A DNA stretch of 64,000 nucleotides from an uncultured Oscillospiraceae bacterium (GCA_905234855.1 CAJOIU010000002.1:1-64000); one strand, 5' to 3'; counted from the first letter of the stretch, positions 17,443 through 28,279 are shown. Notes: generated by a model not told the origin, from the letters alone. A program made the numbers and translations.

Positions 17443-19539
17443 ATGAAAAAACTCGTAAGTCCCGGGCGGCTCGTGCTGCTCGGCCTCCTTATGGCGGGAC
17501 TGCTGGCGCTGTATCTCGTCACGCTGTATAAGTTCCAGATCGTTGAGGGAAACCGAAATTATGAGGACTCCATGAACTCCATCGTTTCGGAGGAGACCGT
17601 CATCGCCGCCCGCGGCAATATCCTCGACCGCTACGGACGGCTGCTCGTTTCGAACCGCAACTGCAACAACCTGCTCATTGACTCGGAGGGCCTCGGCCTC
17701 AACAGCTCCTCCGTGGACAACGATCATGCCAACGACGCGATCCTCCGCATGTGCGCCATCATCACGGAAAACGGCGACACCTATACGGACGAGCTGCCTA
17801 TCTCCAAGACCGCGCCCTTTGAATTTATCGAGCCCATGTCCACCCTGCAGCGCACCCGCCTCGACGCCTGGCTCAAGGCCAACGACCTCGACAGCAGCGC
17901 CAGCGCCGTGGAGGTCATGGCCAAGATGCGCTCCCGTTACGGCATCAGCAACAACTACACCGCCGATGAGATGCGCACCGTCGCGGGCGTGCGGTACGAG
18001 ATCAACATCCGCTACGTCATCAACACCTCCGACTATGTCTTCGCCGAGGACGTGAGCATCGACACCATCACCGCCCTCATGGAGGCGGACATCCCCGGCT
18101 TTGAGGTGCAGGTCAGCTATATCCGCGAATACAACACGGAATACGCCGCCCATATCCTCGGCTATACCGGCCTCATGAGCGAGCTGGAATACGAGACCTA
18201 CAAGGATCGGGACTATAAATTCAATGCCACCGTCGGCAAAGCCGGGGCGGAGCTGGCTTTTGAGGAATACCTCCACGGCTCCGACGGCACGGCGGAGGTC
18301 ACCCGCACCAGCGAGGGCGTCGTCACCAGCACCGTATATAAGGAAGCGCCCCAGCCCGGCAACCATATCTATCTCACCATCGATATCGAGCTGCAGGCCG
18401 TGGCGGAGCAGGCGCTCGCCTCCTTCATCCTCGAGCAGAACGAGGAGCGGGAGGCGGACAATGCCGTCCGCCGCTACCAGAACAAAAACCCGCAGGAGCT
18501 CATCACCGGCGGCGCTCTCGTGGCCGTGGATATCAAAACCGGCGAGCCGCTGTGCATCGCAAACTATCCCACCTACAGCCTCAGCACGTTCCTCGACGAT
18601 TACAGCGCGCTTTTGGAGGACGACGGCCACCCCCTCACGAACCGCGCCCTCACGGGTCTGTATTCCCCCGGCTCCACCTTCAAGCCCATCACCGCCCTCG
18701 CCGCGCTGTGCGAGCGGTTCATTGGCGCGGAAGATACCTTCGTCTGCACCGGCATCTATGAAAAATACGCCGATATCGGCTACGCGCCCCGCTGCACCGG
18801 CAGCCACGGTACGCTGACCGTCACCGAGGCCATCACCATGAGCTGCAACCTGTTCTTCTATCAGGTGGGCGACCTCATCGGCATCGATCGCATCCATCAA
18901 TATGCCGACACTCTCGGCCTCGGTCGTCTCACCGGCATCGAGCTGGACGAATCCACCGGCTATGTCGCCTCCGAGGAGACGAAGGCGCAGCTGCACACCG
19001 GCTATGACGCGGGCTGGTATTCCGGCGATACCCTGCAGGCGGCCATCGGCCAGTCCGATACCTATGTCACCCCTATCCAGATCGCCCGCTACTGCGCGGC
19101 GCTTGCAAACTCCGGCACGGTCTACGAATGCTCCCTCCTCAAATCCATCTCCAGCTACGATTATTCCGAGAGCATCTATGAGCGTACACCGACGGTTGCC
19201 GGAGTGCTGGAGGCCGAGCCCGCCGTTTGGGATCTCATCCACACCGGCATGTACGGCGTGGCAAACTCCCCTTACGGCACCGCCGTCACCTTCCTGCGGG
19301 ACTTCACGCCCCCTGTCGCCGCCAAGACCGGCACCACGGAAACCGGCACCGAAAACCCGGACGCGGTGTTCATCTGCTATGCCCCGGCGGACGATCCCGA
19401 GATCGCCATCGCCGTGGTGGCGGAAAAAGGCAAGCGCGGCGCGCTGCTTGCCAGTGTGGCGCGGCAGGTGCTGGATTATTACTTCGATTTTGAGCAAAGC
19501 ACCCAGCAGATCGAAGAGGAATTGACACTGCTGCATTGA
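17443..19539 (+). CDS. mrdA: Penicillin-binding protein 2-type transpeptidase
   Basis: A 698-residue class B penicillin-binding protein. It has one N-terminal membrane helix, a dimerisation domain (about 45-250), and a transpeptidase domain with catalytic S411 in SPGSTFKP, the SxN motif at S467-C-N, and KTGT beginning at K628. This set defines a D,D-transpeptidase cross-linking peptidoglycan. Position right after mreCD identifies it as the elongation-specific PBP2 rather than division FtsI. It has no PASTA domains. The ATG is 30 bp after mreD with GGGAAAGGA upstream. Confidence 0.95.
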   Translation: MKKLVSPGRLVLLGLLMAGLLALYLVTLYKFQIVEGNRNYEDSMNSIVSEETVIAARGNILDRYGRLLVSNRNCNNLLIDSEGLGLNSSSVDNDHANDAILRMCAIITENGDTYTDELPISKTAPFEFIEPMSTLQRTRLDAWLKANDLDSSASAVEVMAKMRSRYGISNNYTADEMRTVAGVRYEINIRYVINTSDYVFAEDVSIDTITALMEADIPGFEVQVSYIREYNTEYAAHILGYTGLMSELEYETYKDRDYKFNATVGKAGAELAFEEYLHGSDGTAEVTRTSEGVVTSTVYKEAPQPGNHIYLTIDIELQAVAEQALASFILEQNEEREADNAVRRYQNKNPQELITGGALVAVDIKTGEPLCIANYPTYSLSTFLDDYSALLEDDGHPLTNRALTGLYSPGSTFKPITALAALCERFIGAEDTFVCTGIYEKYADIGYAPRCTGSHGTLTVTEAITMSCNLFFYQVGDLIGIDRIHQYADTLGLGRLTGIELDESTGYVASEETKAQLHTGYDAGWYSGDTLQAAIGQSDTYVTPIQIARYCAALANSGTVYECSLLKSISSYDYSESIYERTPTVAGVLEAEPAVWDLIHTGMYGVANSPYGTAVTFLRDFTPPVAAKTGTTETGTENPDAVFICYAPADDPEIAIAVVAEKGKRGALLASVARQVLDYYFDFEQSTQQIEEELTLLH

Positions 19540-19565
19540 CGGAGAACGGGGAAATACGGTATAAT
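19536..19565 (+). promoter_or_regulatory. SigA-type promoter before the mgsA-like gene
   Basis: TTGACG (19536-19541), 18-base spacer, TATAAT (19560-19565). It starts inside the end of the PBP gene and would give a leader of about 50 nt. Confidence 0.65.
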
Positions 19566-19622
19566 ATATTATTGTTTTCAGCGATTTCCATTTTTTTACT
19601 ATTATGATCGGGGAGGGCGGTT

Positions 19623-20033
19623 ATGAATATAGCGCTAATGGCACATGACGGGAAAAAAGAGCTGATGGTGCAGTTCTGCATTGCCTACTGCGGCATCCTT
19701 GCGGAGCATTCGATCATCGCGACGAGCGCCACGGGAAAGCTCGTGGCGGAGGCGACCGGGCTTCCGATCAGCCTGTATATGAGCGGCGCGCAGGGCGGCG
19801 CTCAGCAGATCGGCGCACGCATCGCCTATAACGAGATCGACCTCGTGATGTTTTTCTCCGATCCCTCGCACCCGGAAAACGCGGGGGCGGTGAATGAGAT
19901 CTGTCGCCTGTGCGACATGCACAGCGTCCCCTTCGCTTCCAATGTCGCCACGGCGGAGGTCCTCATCCAAGGCCTGCGGCGGGGCGATTTCGCGTGGCGC
20001 GATATCGTCAATCCCAAAAACAAAAAGAAGTAA
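19623..20033 (+). CDS. Methylglyoxal synthase-like protein lacking key catalytic residues
   Basis: A 136-residue MGS-fold protein that aligns over its whole length with MgsA (start ALMAHDGKK, end NVATAEVLIQGL). The catalytic chemistry is not intact: the position of the E. coli catalytic base Asp-71 is Ala-60 (GGAQQ instead of GGDQQ). In an ungapped alignment from Asp-80 (Asp-91), His-98 and Asp-101 fall on Ala-87 and Val-90. The phosphate-binding GTTG loop reads ATSATG. His-8 and Asp-80 remain. True MgsA converts dihydroxyacetone phosphate to methylglyoxal; this copy probably cannot. It may be a regulatory or phosphate-sensing relic. It precedes hisS by 14 bp. Confidence 0.82.
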   Translation: MNIALMAHDGKKELMVQFCIAYCGILAEHSIIATSATGKLVAEATGLPISLYMSGAQGGAQQIGARIAYNEIDLVMFFSDPSHPENAGAVNEICRLCDMHSVPFASNVATAEVLIQGLRRGDFAWRDIVNPKNKKK

Positions 20034-20047
20034 AAGGAACCTATACC

Positions 20048-21388
<1,341 letters not shown>

Positions 21389-21394
21389 AGCCAC

Positions 21395-23176
21395 ATGACA
21401 CAGATGCGTACCCATACATGCAATGAGCTCCGAATGGAGCATATCGGTCAGCCCGTCACCCTCGTCGGCTGGATGGAAAACGTCCGCGAGGTCGGCTCGT
21501 CGCTTGCCTTCGTCGTCCTGCGGGACTTTTACGGCACCACGCAGATCGTGGCCGAGACGGAGGATATGGTGAAGGCCTTCCGGGCCATCACGAAGGAGAG
21601 CACGATCTCCGTCACCGGCGTCGTGCGCGAGCGCGACAGCAAAAACCCCAAGCTGCCCACCGGCGATATCGAGGTCGTCCCCGAAACGGTATCCGTCCTC
21701 GGCCGCTGCCACTATAACGAGCTGCCCTTCGAAGTGAACCGCAGCCGAGAGGCGGATGAGTCCATCCGGCTCAAATACCGCTATCTCGACCTGCGCAACC
21801 CCGCGGTGAAGAAAAACATCATCCTGCGCTGCAACGTGATCGCCGCTCTGCGCGCCGCCATGATGGCGCATGGGTTTTTGGAGATCACCACGCCTATCCT
21901 CACGGTCTCCTCGCCGGAGGGCGCGCGGGACTATCTCGTGCCCGCCCGCAAGCATCCGGGCAAGTTCTATGCCCTTCCGCAGGCGCCGCAGCAGTTCAAG
22001 CAGCTTCTCATGACCTCCGGCTTCGACCGCTATTTCCAGATCGCCCCCTGCTTCCGCGACGAGGACGCCCGCGGCGACCGCTCGCCCGGCGAATTCTATC
22101 AGCTCGATATGGAGATGGCGTTCGCCTCGCAGGAGGACGTGTTCGCCGTCATCGAGGATGTGCTGCCGCCCATTTTTGCCAAATACGGCACCTATGATAT
22201 CGCGTCCGAAGCTCCCTTCCGCCGCATTTCCTATAACGATTCCATGGAGATCTACGGCACCGATAAACCCGATCTGCGCATTGACCTCGTGCTGCAGGAT
22301 ATGACCGAGCTTGCCAAATCGACCGAGGGCTTCGCCCCGTTCGAGACGGCGGCCGCCGTCAAGATGGTGGTCTGCTCCGGCTCGGAGCTCACACGCAAGC
22401 AGATCGACAAGCTCTGCGCCGATGTGGAGGTACAGTCCGGTCAGAAGCCCTATTGGTTCCGCATGGACGAAAACGGCGCGCTCGTCGGCGGCGTTTCGAA
22501 GTTCCTCGCAGGGAAGGAAAACGCGCTGCGTGAGCTCGGCGTGGAGCCGGGCTGCCTTGTGATCGTCGCAGCGGGTACCAAGGGAGCGGCTCAGAAGACC
22601 GCCGGCGTCGCCCGCAAGATGCTTGGCGCGGCCGTGCCCGGGCATATGGACGAGGCGCGGTATGAATTTTGCTGGATCGTGGACTTCCCCATGTTCGAGA
22701 TCGGCGAGGAATCCGGCGAGCTTGAGTTCTGCCACAACCCGTTCTCCATGCCGAACGGCGGCTTGGAGATTCTCGAAAAGGCCGAGCGCGGCGAGGTGGA
22801 TCCCCTTGATATCTATGCTTATCAATACGACCTCGTATGCAACGGCGTGGAGCTGTCCTCCGGCGCGGTGCGCAACCACGACCCCGATATCATGATAAAA
22901 GCCTTCGAGATGGTGCGCCTCGGCGAGGACGACGTGAAGGCCAAATTTCCCGCAATGTATAACGCTTTCTGCTACGGCGCGCCCCCCCACGCGGGCATCG
23001 CTCCGGGCGTGGATCGCATGGTGATGCTGCTGGCGGCCGAGCCGTCCATCCGCGAGATCATCCCCTTCCCCATGAACAAGAACGCGCAGGATCTCATGAT
23101 GGGCGCGCCCTCCGCCGTGGAGCAAAAGCAGCTCGACGAGCTGAATATCGCCATCACGCTGCAAGAAAAGGAATAA
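21395..23176 (+). CDS. aspS: Aspartyl-tRNA synthetase
   Basis: A 593-residue bacterial-type AspRS: N-terminal OB-fold anticodon domain (VTLVGWMENVREVGSSLAF), class II core with motif 2 at CFRDEDARGDRSPGEFYQLD, a GAD insertion domain (about 290-410) and motif 3 at GIAPGVDRMVMLL. Length fits the bacterial family. It starts 6 bp after hisS. Whether it is discriminating or also charges tRNA-Asn cannot be decided here. Confidence 0.97.
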   Translation: MTQMRTHTCNELRMEHIGQPVTLVGWMENVREVGSSLAFVVLRDFYGTTQIVAETEDMVKAFRAITKESTISVTGVVRERDSKNPKLPTGDIEVVPETVSVLGRCHYNELPFEVNRSREADESIRLKYRYLDLRNPAVKKNIILRCNVIAALRAAMMAHGFLEITTPILTVSSPEGARDYLVPARKHPGKFYALPQAPQQFKQLLMTSGFDRYFQIAPCFRDEDARGDRSPGEFYQLDMEMAFASQEDVFAVIEDVLPPIFAKYGTYDIASEAPFRRISYNDSMEIYGTDKPDLRIDLVLQDMTELAKSTEGFAPFETAAAVKMVVCSGSELTRKQIDKLCADVEVQSGQKPYWFRMDENGALVGGVSKFLAGKENALRELGVEPGCLVIVAAGTKGAAQKTAGVARKMLGAAVPGHMDEARYEFCWIVDFPMFEIGEESGELEFCHNPFSMPNGGLEILEKAERGEVDPLDIYAYQYDLVCNGVELSSGAVRNHDPDIMIKAFEMVRLGEDDVKAKFPAMYNAFCYGAPPHAGIAPGVDRMVMLLAAEPSIREIIPFPMNKNAQDLMMGAPSAVEQKQLDELNIAITLQEKE

Positions 23177-23177
23177 G

Positions 23178-24686
23178 ATGTATTCAAAGATCCGCTCGCT
23201 GGGGCTGAAGGGTATCGGCGGCTATGAGGTCGAGCTGGAGACCTATATCTCCTCCGGCCTGCCCCGGTTCGATATCGTCGGTCTGCCGGATACCGCCGTG
23301 AAGGAGGCGGGCGACCGCGTGCGCGCCGCTATCAAAAACAACGGCTTCGACTATCCCGTGAGCCGCATCACGGTGAACCTCGCTCCGGCGGACACGAAAA
23401 AAGCCGGAACGGTCTATGACCTGCCGGTGCTGCTGGGTCTTCTCGCCGCCACGCGCCAGATCACGCCGCCGCAGGAGGACGATATGTTCTTCGGCGAGCT
23501 CAGTCTCACGGGGCAGCTCCGCCCCGTGGCAGGCGCGCTTCCCATGGCGCTTGCAGCGCAGGCGGCGGGCGCGAAGCGGCTGTTCGTCCCGGCAGACAAC
23601 GCCGCCGAGGCCGCGTATGCCGAGGGTGTGGCAGTCTATCCCGTATCGGACGTCGCCCAGCTTGCGGCGCATCTGGCGGGCGAGGCGCCGATCCTGCCCG
23701 CCGTTCCCCGCGCTATTGAGCCGGAAACGGGCATTTTCCCCGATTTTGCCGATGTGAAGGGGCAGGAAAACGTCAAGCGCGCGCTGGAGGTAGCCGCCGC
23801 AGGCGGTCACAATATGCTCATGGTCGGCCCGCCGGGAGCGGGCAAATCCATGCTGGCCAAGCGTCTGCCCGGCATTCTGCCGGATATGAGCCGCGAGGAG
23901 GCGCTGCAGACCACCGCCATCTGGTCGGTATGCGGCCTCACCGCGCCGAGCGATCCCATCATCGCCCGCCGCCCCTTCCGTGCGCCGAACCAGACGGCCT
24001 CGCGCCAAGCGCTCGCCGGCGCGGCCGATCTTCGCCCCGGCGAGATGAGCCTTGCCCATAACGGCGTGCTGTTTCTCGACGAGCTGCCGGAATTTCACCG
24101 GGACGTGATCGACCTTCTCCGCCAGCCGCTGGAGGAGGGCTCCATCACCGTCTCCCGGGCGGCCGGCTCCGCCACGTATCCGAGCCGGTTCATGCTCGTG
24201 TGCGCCATGAACCCCTGCCGCTGCGGCTGGTATGGGCATCCCTCCCGCCGTTGCCGCTGCACGGAGAAATCCGTCCACGATTATCAAGCCAAGATCTCAG
24301 GCCCGCTCCTCGACCGCATCGACATCATGGCCGAGGTGCCCGCCCTAGAATTTGAAGAGCTGGAACGAAAGCCGGACGGCGAACCCTCCGCCGCCATTAA
24401 GTCGCGGGTGGACGCCGCCCGCGAGCGTCAGCGCGAGCGCTATGCTGGGCTCGGTTTCGACGCGAACGCCCGCATGACGCCCGCCGCGATGGAGGAATAC
24501 TGCGCGCTGGACGACGCGGGCTCCGCGCTCATGCGCTCGGCCTTCGACGCTCTCGGCCTCACCGCCCGCAGCTATGACCGCATCCTGCGCGTGGCGCGCA
24601 CCATCGCCGACCTCGGCGGCAGCGAGCGCATCCGCCCGGAGCATCTGGCCGAGGCCATCCAATACCGAACCTTCCAACTGAAATGA
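23178..24686 (+). CDS. YifB/ComM-type Mg-chelatase-like AAA+ ATPase
   Basis: A 502-residue protein with an N-terminal Lon-substrate-like domain (about 1-170), a central AAA+ module with Walker A GPPGAGKS and Walker B GVLFLDELPEF, and a C-terminal Mg-chelatase region with the cysteine cluster MNPCRCGWYGHPSRRCRC. ComM helicases extend branch migration during natural transformation; in Firmicutes the role is mostly inferred. It begins one base after the aspS stop, so it is translationally linked. It sits in a run of informational genes and next but one to cinA. Confidence 0.93.
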   Translation: MYSKIRSLGLKGIGGYEVELETYISSGLPRFDIVGLPDTAVKEAGDRVRAAIKNNGFDYPVSRITVNLAPADTKKAGTVYDLPVLLGLLAATRQITPPQEDDMFFGELSLTGQLRPVAGALPMALAAQAAGAKRLFVPADNAAEAAYAEGVAVYPVSDVAQLAAHLAGEAPILPAVPRAIEPETGIFPDFADVKGQENVKRALEVAAAGGHNMLMVGPPGAGKSMLAKRLPGILPDMSREEALQTTAIWSVCGLTAPSDPIIARRPFRAPNQTASRQALAGAADLRPGEMSLAHNGVLFLDELPEFHRDVIDLLRQPLEEGSITVSRAAGSATYPSRFMLVCAMNPCRCGWYGHPSRRCRCTEKSVHDYQAKISGPLLDRIDIMAEVPALEFEELERKPDGEPSAAIKSRVDAARERQRERYAGLGFDANARMTPAAMEEYCALDDAGSALMRSAFDALGLTARSYDRILRVARTIADLGGSERIRPEHLAEAIQYRTFQLK

Positions 24687-24693
24687 GAATGCT

Positions 24694-25899
24694 ATGACGG
24701 AACTGACAAAACCCACACAGGACATGATCCTCTGCAAAGAGGGCGAGGTTGTCCTGAAGGGACTGAACAAAAAATACTTTGAACAAAAGCTCACGCAGAA
24801 CATCCGCCGGAGGCTGAAGCCCCTCGGATCGTTCCGCGTGAACGTGCTGCAGAGCGTGATCTACGTTGAGCCGCAGGACGAATTTGCCGATGTTGACGGC
24901 GCGTTTGAGGCGCTGCAGAAGGTTTTCGGCATTATGACCCTCACCCGCGCCGTGGCCTGCGAGAAGGACAAGGACGTGATCCTGCGCACGGCGATGGAGT
25001 ATCTGGACGACGAGCTGCGCTCCGCCAAGACCTTCAAGGTCGAATCGAAGCGCTCGGACAAGGGCTTTCCCATGACGAGCATCGAGCTGAGCCAGTACGT
25101 CGGCGGAGAGCTGAACGAGGCGTATGACAACCTCACCGCCGACATGCACCATCCCGACCTCATCGTCCATCTCGAGGTGCGCGATCGGGCGGCTTATGTC
25201 CACGGCGCGCCCGTGCCCGGCGCGGGCGGTATGCCGGTCGGATCGAACGGCACGGCGGTCAGCCTGCTCTCCGGCGGGATCGACAGCCCCGTTTCCACCT
25301 ATATGATGGCAAAGCGCGGCCTGCGGATCATCCCTGTTCACTTCTTCTCCTTCCCCTATACCTCTGAGCTTGCGAAGGAAAAGGTCATCGACCTCGCGAA
25401 GATCCTCACCGCCTACTGCGGACGGCTGTTCGTGGAGGTCGTCCCCTTCACCCATATCCAAGAGGAGATCCGCGCCAAGTGCCCGGAGGAGTATTTCACG
25501 ATCATCATGCGGCGCATGATGATGCGGATCGCGGACGAGATCGCGAAGAAAAACGCCTGCGGCGCCCTCATCACCGGCGAGAGCCTCGGTCAGGTCGCCA
25601 GCCAGACGATGGAGGCCATGCTCGCTACCGGCGACGCCGCCACGCTCCCCATCCTTCGCCCCCTCGTAGGCATGGATAAGGAGGAGGTCATCCGCATCGC
25701 GCGGCAGATCGGCACCTTCGAAACGTCCATCCTCCCCTATGAGGACTGTTGCACCGTATTCACCCCGCGCCATCCCTGCACGCATCCGAAGCTCGAAAAG
25801 GTCCTCGAGGCGGAATCCGCCCTCGATGTGGACATGCTCGTGGAGGAGGCGCTCATGAACCGCGAGATGGTAAAACTCGATCCGAGGTCGCTGCTATGA
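24694..25899 (+). CDS. thiI: tRNA 4-thiouridine sulfurtransferase ThiI
   Basis: A 401-residue protein with a ferredoxin-like/THUMP N-terminal domain (about 60-165) and a PP-loop ATPase domain with SLLSGGIDSPVSTYMM. It adenylates U8 of tRNA and transfers sulfur. Like other Firmicutes proteins it lacks the C-terminal rhodanese domain; EDCCTVFTPRHPCTHP near the end carries the conserved cysteines. It begins 7 bp after the YifB gene and its stop overlaps the cinA start. Confidence 0.95.
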   Translation: MTELTKPTQDMILCKEGEVVLKGLNKKYFEQKLTQNIRRRLKPLGSFRVNVLQSVIYVEPQDEFADVDGAFEALQKVFGIMTLTRAVACEKDKDVILRTAMEYLDDELRSAKTFKVESKRSDKGFPMTSIELSQYVGGELNEAYDNLTADMHHPDLIVHLEVRDRAAYVHGAPVPGAGGMPVGSNGTAVSLLSGGIDSPVSTYMMAKRGLRIIPVHFFSFPYTSELAKEKVIDLAKILTAYCGRLFVEVVPFTHIQEEIRAKCPEEYFTIIMRRMMMRIADEIAKKNACGALITGESLGQVASQTMEAMLATGDAATLPILRPLVGMDKEEVIRIARQIGTFETSILPYEDCCTVFTPRHPCTHPKLEKVLEAESALDVDMLVEEALMNREMVKLDPRSLL

Positions 25900-27170
25900 A
25901 TTGCGAGATCCTTGCCGTAGGCACCGAGCTGCTGCTCGGAAACACCGTGAACACCAACGCCACTCGGCTTTCGGAGCTGCTGGCCGGGCTGGGGATCAAT
26001 GTCTTCTGGCATTCCGTCGTGGGAGACAATCCCGCCCGTCTGCGGGACGCCGCGGCGCTCGCCCGGAGCCGCGCCGACCTCATTATCACCACCGGTGGCC
26101 TCGGCCCCACCTATGACGATCTGACGAAAAACGTCTTGGCTGACGTTTTTGGAAAAGAGCTCGTTTTCCACGAGGACGAGGCCGAGGGCATCCGCTGCTG
26201 GTTTGCCAAAAGCGGCCGCGCCTGCACCGAAAACAACCTCCAGCAGGCATATCTGCCGGAGGGCTGCACTGTGTTCCATAACGATTGGGGCACCGCCCCC
26301 GGCTGCGCCTTCGAAGCGGAGGGCGTGCATGTCATCCTGCTGCCCGGCCCGCCCCGGGAGTGTCTTCCCATGTTCCGGCATTGCGCCGTGCCGTATCTGC
26401 GGGCGCTGACCGAGGAGACGCTCGTTTCCCGACAGATCCGCGTGTTCGGCATGGGCGAGAGCGCGGTGGAGACATATTTCCGCGAGGAAATGGAGCATAT
26501 GGCAAACCCCACCCTCGCCACCTACGCGAAGGAGGGCGAGGTCATGCTGCGCGTGACCGCCAAGGCCGCTACGGAGGCCGAAGCCGCCGCCATGTGCGAG
26601 CCGGTGGTGGAAAAGGTCAAAAACACGCTGGGCGATATCGTCTACGGCGTGGATGTGGATAGCTTGGAGTCGCTGTGCCTCATGCTGCTTCGGGAAAAGC
26701 ACCAAACCTTTGCGGCGGCGGAGAGCCTCACCGGCGGCCTCATCGGCGCTCGGTTCACGGCGCTGCCCGGCGCTTCGGAGGTGTTTCGGGGCGGTGCTGT
26801 CACCTACTGCGACGAGGTGAAGGCCGCTATGCTGCATATCGATCCCGCCCTCATCGCGGCGCATGGCGCCGTATCCCATGAGACGGCGGCTGCCATGGCG
26901 CAGGGCGTTCGGGATGCCGCGGGCGCGGATATCGGCGTTTCCGCCACCGGCCTTGCCGGGCCGGACGGCGACGGCGTACATCCCGTCGGCACCGTGTTCG
27001 TCGGCCTTGCCGCATCGGACGGCGTTTGGGTGCGCCACCTCACGCTGGGCAACGCCCGGAGCCGGGATATCATCCGCGCCATCTCTGCCAACAATGCTTA
27101 TGATATGATCCGCCGGTATCTGACCGGTCTGCCGGTGGCGGACAATGACAGCCGCCCGCAAGGCCAATGA
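25896..27170 (+). CDS. cinA: CinA family protein (COG1058 domain plus amidase domain)
   Basis: A 424-residue fusion typical of CinA. The N-terminal molybdopterin-binding-like domain starts CEILAVGTELLLGNTVNTNA and contains TTGGLGPTYDDLT; the C-terminal domain has AAAESLTGGLIGARFT and SATGLAGPDGDG, the NMN amidohydrolase-type motif. CinA proteins recycle NMN and may act as ADP-ribose pyrophosphatases. The start is the ATG overlapping thiI's stop (ATGA), with GAGGT seven bases upstream; longer frames overlap thiI. Confidence 0.94.
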   Translation: MNCEILAVGTELLLGNTVNTNATRLSELLAGLGINVFWHSVVGDNPARLRDAAALARSRADLIITTGGLGPTYDDLTKNVLADVFGKELVFHEDEAEGIRCWFAKSGRACTENNLQQAYLPEGCTVFHNDWGTAPGCAFEAEGVHVILLPGPPRECLPMFRHCAVPYLRALTEETLVSRQIRVFGMGESAVETYFREEMEHMANPTLATYAKEGEVMLRVTAKAATEAEAAAMCEPVVEKVKNTLGDIVYGVDVDSLESLCLMLLREKHQTFAAAESLTGGLIGARFTALPGASEVFRGGAVTYCDEVKAAMLHIDPALIAAHGAVSHETAAAMAQGVRDAAGADIGVSATGLAGPDGDGVHPVGTVFVGLAASDGVWVRHLTLGNARSRDIIRAISANNAYDMIRRYLTGLPVADNDSRPQGQ

Positions 27171-27207
27171 CCTCCCCGGTCGACTGCAAAACCAAGACCC
27201 CATAAAG

Positions 27208-27258
27208 CAAGCGCATAGCCCCGGCGATACCGCTCGGACGCTATGCGCTTGTTTTTTT
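27208..27258. terminator. Terminator after cinA
   Basis: A 12-bp perfect stem (27208-27219 with 27240-27251) followed by seven T (27252-27258). It ends the long plus-strand run beginning at 13.3 kb and also separates the convergent zinc-ribbon gene. Confidence 0.9.
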
Positions 27259-27280
27259 ACTTCGGCGGATCGGCCTGCGG

Positions 27281-28159
27281 TCAGTTCTCGTCGTCGAAGA
27301 TGAATTTGCAGGAGCATTGGAAGCAGATGCTCCGATTCGATTTCTGGATCGTGCCGCAGACGGGGCAGATCACCTCAAAGGGCGGGCGCGTTCCGAAATG
27401 GGCGATCTTGTTTTCCTTATCGGCCTCGGCGGCCACGCCGGGAAGCGGACGGCCCTCCGGCCGCGCCGCGGGAACATTGCGGTATTCCGGCTCGGAAACA
27501 TCCTTCTCGATCCGCTTGCGCAGCTCGGCGAGGGCGCGCTTTTTGGCGACGGTGCTTTTATAATACTCATTGTTGACGCGGCCGGTGGCATTGAAGGCGA
27601 TCAGCCAGTCATAGAAAATGGCGAGGTTTCCGATGTTATGCAGACGGCGGCGCTTCAAGGCGTTATCGGACTCCAGCAGCTTATCGAGATACTCACCGAT
27701 CTTGATGAGCGCCGCGAGATAGTTGACCATGGGGATATAAACATCCTCCAGCTCCAACCCCTGCGGTTTGGCAAGAGACCATGTATAGAAGAACAGCGGC
27801 GAGGGAGCCTTTCGGTTTTCACCCCGGGCGATGCTTGTATAGATGCGGGTCAGCTCGTTGTATTTCGTGCTGGTGAGATTGATGAGATCGACGGCGATAC
27901 GCGCCATAAACGCTGCTTCGTCACCGTCGGCGGAGCGACACATCCGCAGGGCGTCCTCTGTGCTGGCGATGAGGGCGATAGGATCTCCGTCAAGCAGGGT
28001 GCTCTGCCAAGTGCGCGCAACGCCGCGGCCATGCACGGCGATATAAAGGTTGGCATCGGTTTCCAGCGCCTTGGCGTATTCCGCTTCGGCGTCGGCATAG
28101 CGTCCCGCAGCCAGATCACGGTCGGCCAGCAGCAGGATATTTTGAAGCTCGGGCGTCAT
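27281..28159 (-). CDS. Helical-repeat protein with C-terminal zinc ribbon, function unknown
   Basis: A 292-residue soluble protein. The N-terminal 60 residues resemble a TPR pair (LLADRDLAAGRYADAEAEYAKALETDANLYIAVHGRG); the middle is helical (about 70-190); a proline-rich linker follows; the end carries a zinc ribbon with CPVCGTIQ and CFQCSCKF. No enzyme motif is visible. AGGAGG sits nine bases before the ATG, and a good promoter lies upstream, so it is a real monocistronic gene. The architecture suggests a scaffold or nucleic-acid/protein adaptor. Confidence 0.8.
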   Translation of the reverse strand: MTPELQNILLLADRDLAAGRYADAEAEYAKALETDANLYIAVHGRGVARTWQSTLLDGDPIALIASTEDALRMCRSADGDEAAFMARIAVDLINLTSTKYNELTRIYTSIARGENRKAPSPLFFYTWSLAKPQGLELEDVYIPMVNYLAALIKIGEYLDKLLESDNALKRRRLHNIGNLAIFYDWLIAFNATGRVNNEYYKSTVAKKRALAELRKRIEKDVSEPEYRNVPAARPEGRPLPGVAAEADKENKIAHFGTRPPFEVICPVCGTIQKSNRSICFQCSCKFIFDDEN

Positions 28160-28196
28160 GGTGCGATCCTCCTGAACGAATGTTTTCTCTTTTCAT

Positions 28197-28225
28197 ATTT
28201 TAGCCGCTGCAGATGGTAAAATCAA
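28197..28225 (-). promoter_or_regulatory. SigA-type promoter for the zinc-ribbon gene
   Basis: Minus strand: TTGATT (28220-28225), 17-base spacer, TAAAAT (28197-28202). It is divergent from the promoter at 28242. Confidence 0.7.
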
Positions 28226-28241
28226 GCCATTTGTATTCGAT

Positions 28242-28270
28242 TTGCAAAAGAAAGCCATTTATGATACAGT
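28242..28270 (+). promoter_or_regulatory. SigA-type promoter for the GH25 lipoprotein gene
   Basis: TTGCAA (28242-28247), 17-base spacer, TACAGT (28265-28270). The predicted transcript start is only a few bases before the ATG at 28280, so the mRNA would be nearly leaderless, unless another promoter is used. Confidence 0.5.
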
Positions 28271-28279
28271 AGCAGAGCT

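Noticed and set aside
17059-19536. An 825-codon open frame antisense to the mreD-PBP2 genes, and similar long antisense frames at 21053-23164 and 41978-43972
   Set aside because: They mirror strongly conserved genes, have no recognisable domains or ribosome sites, and are expected where codon third positions are G/C-rich.
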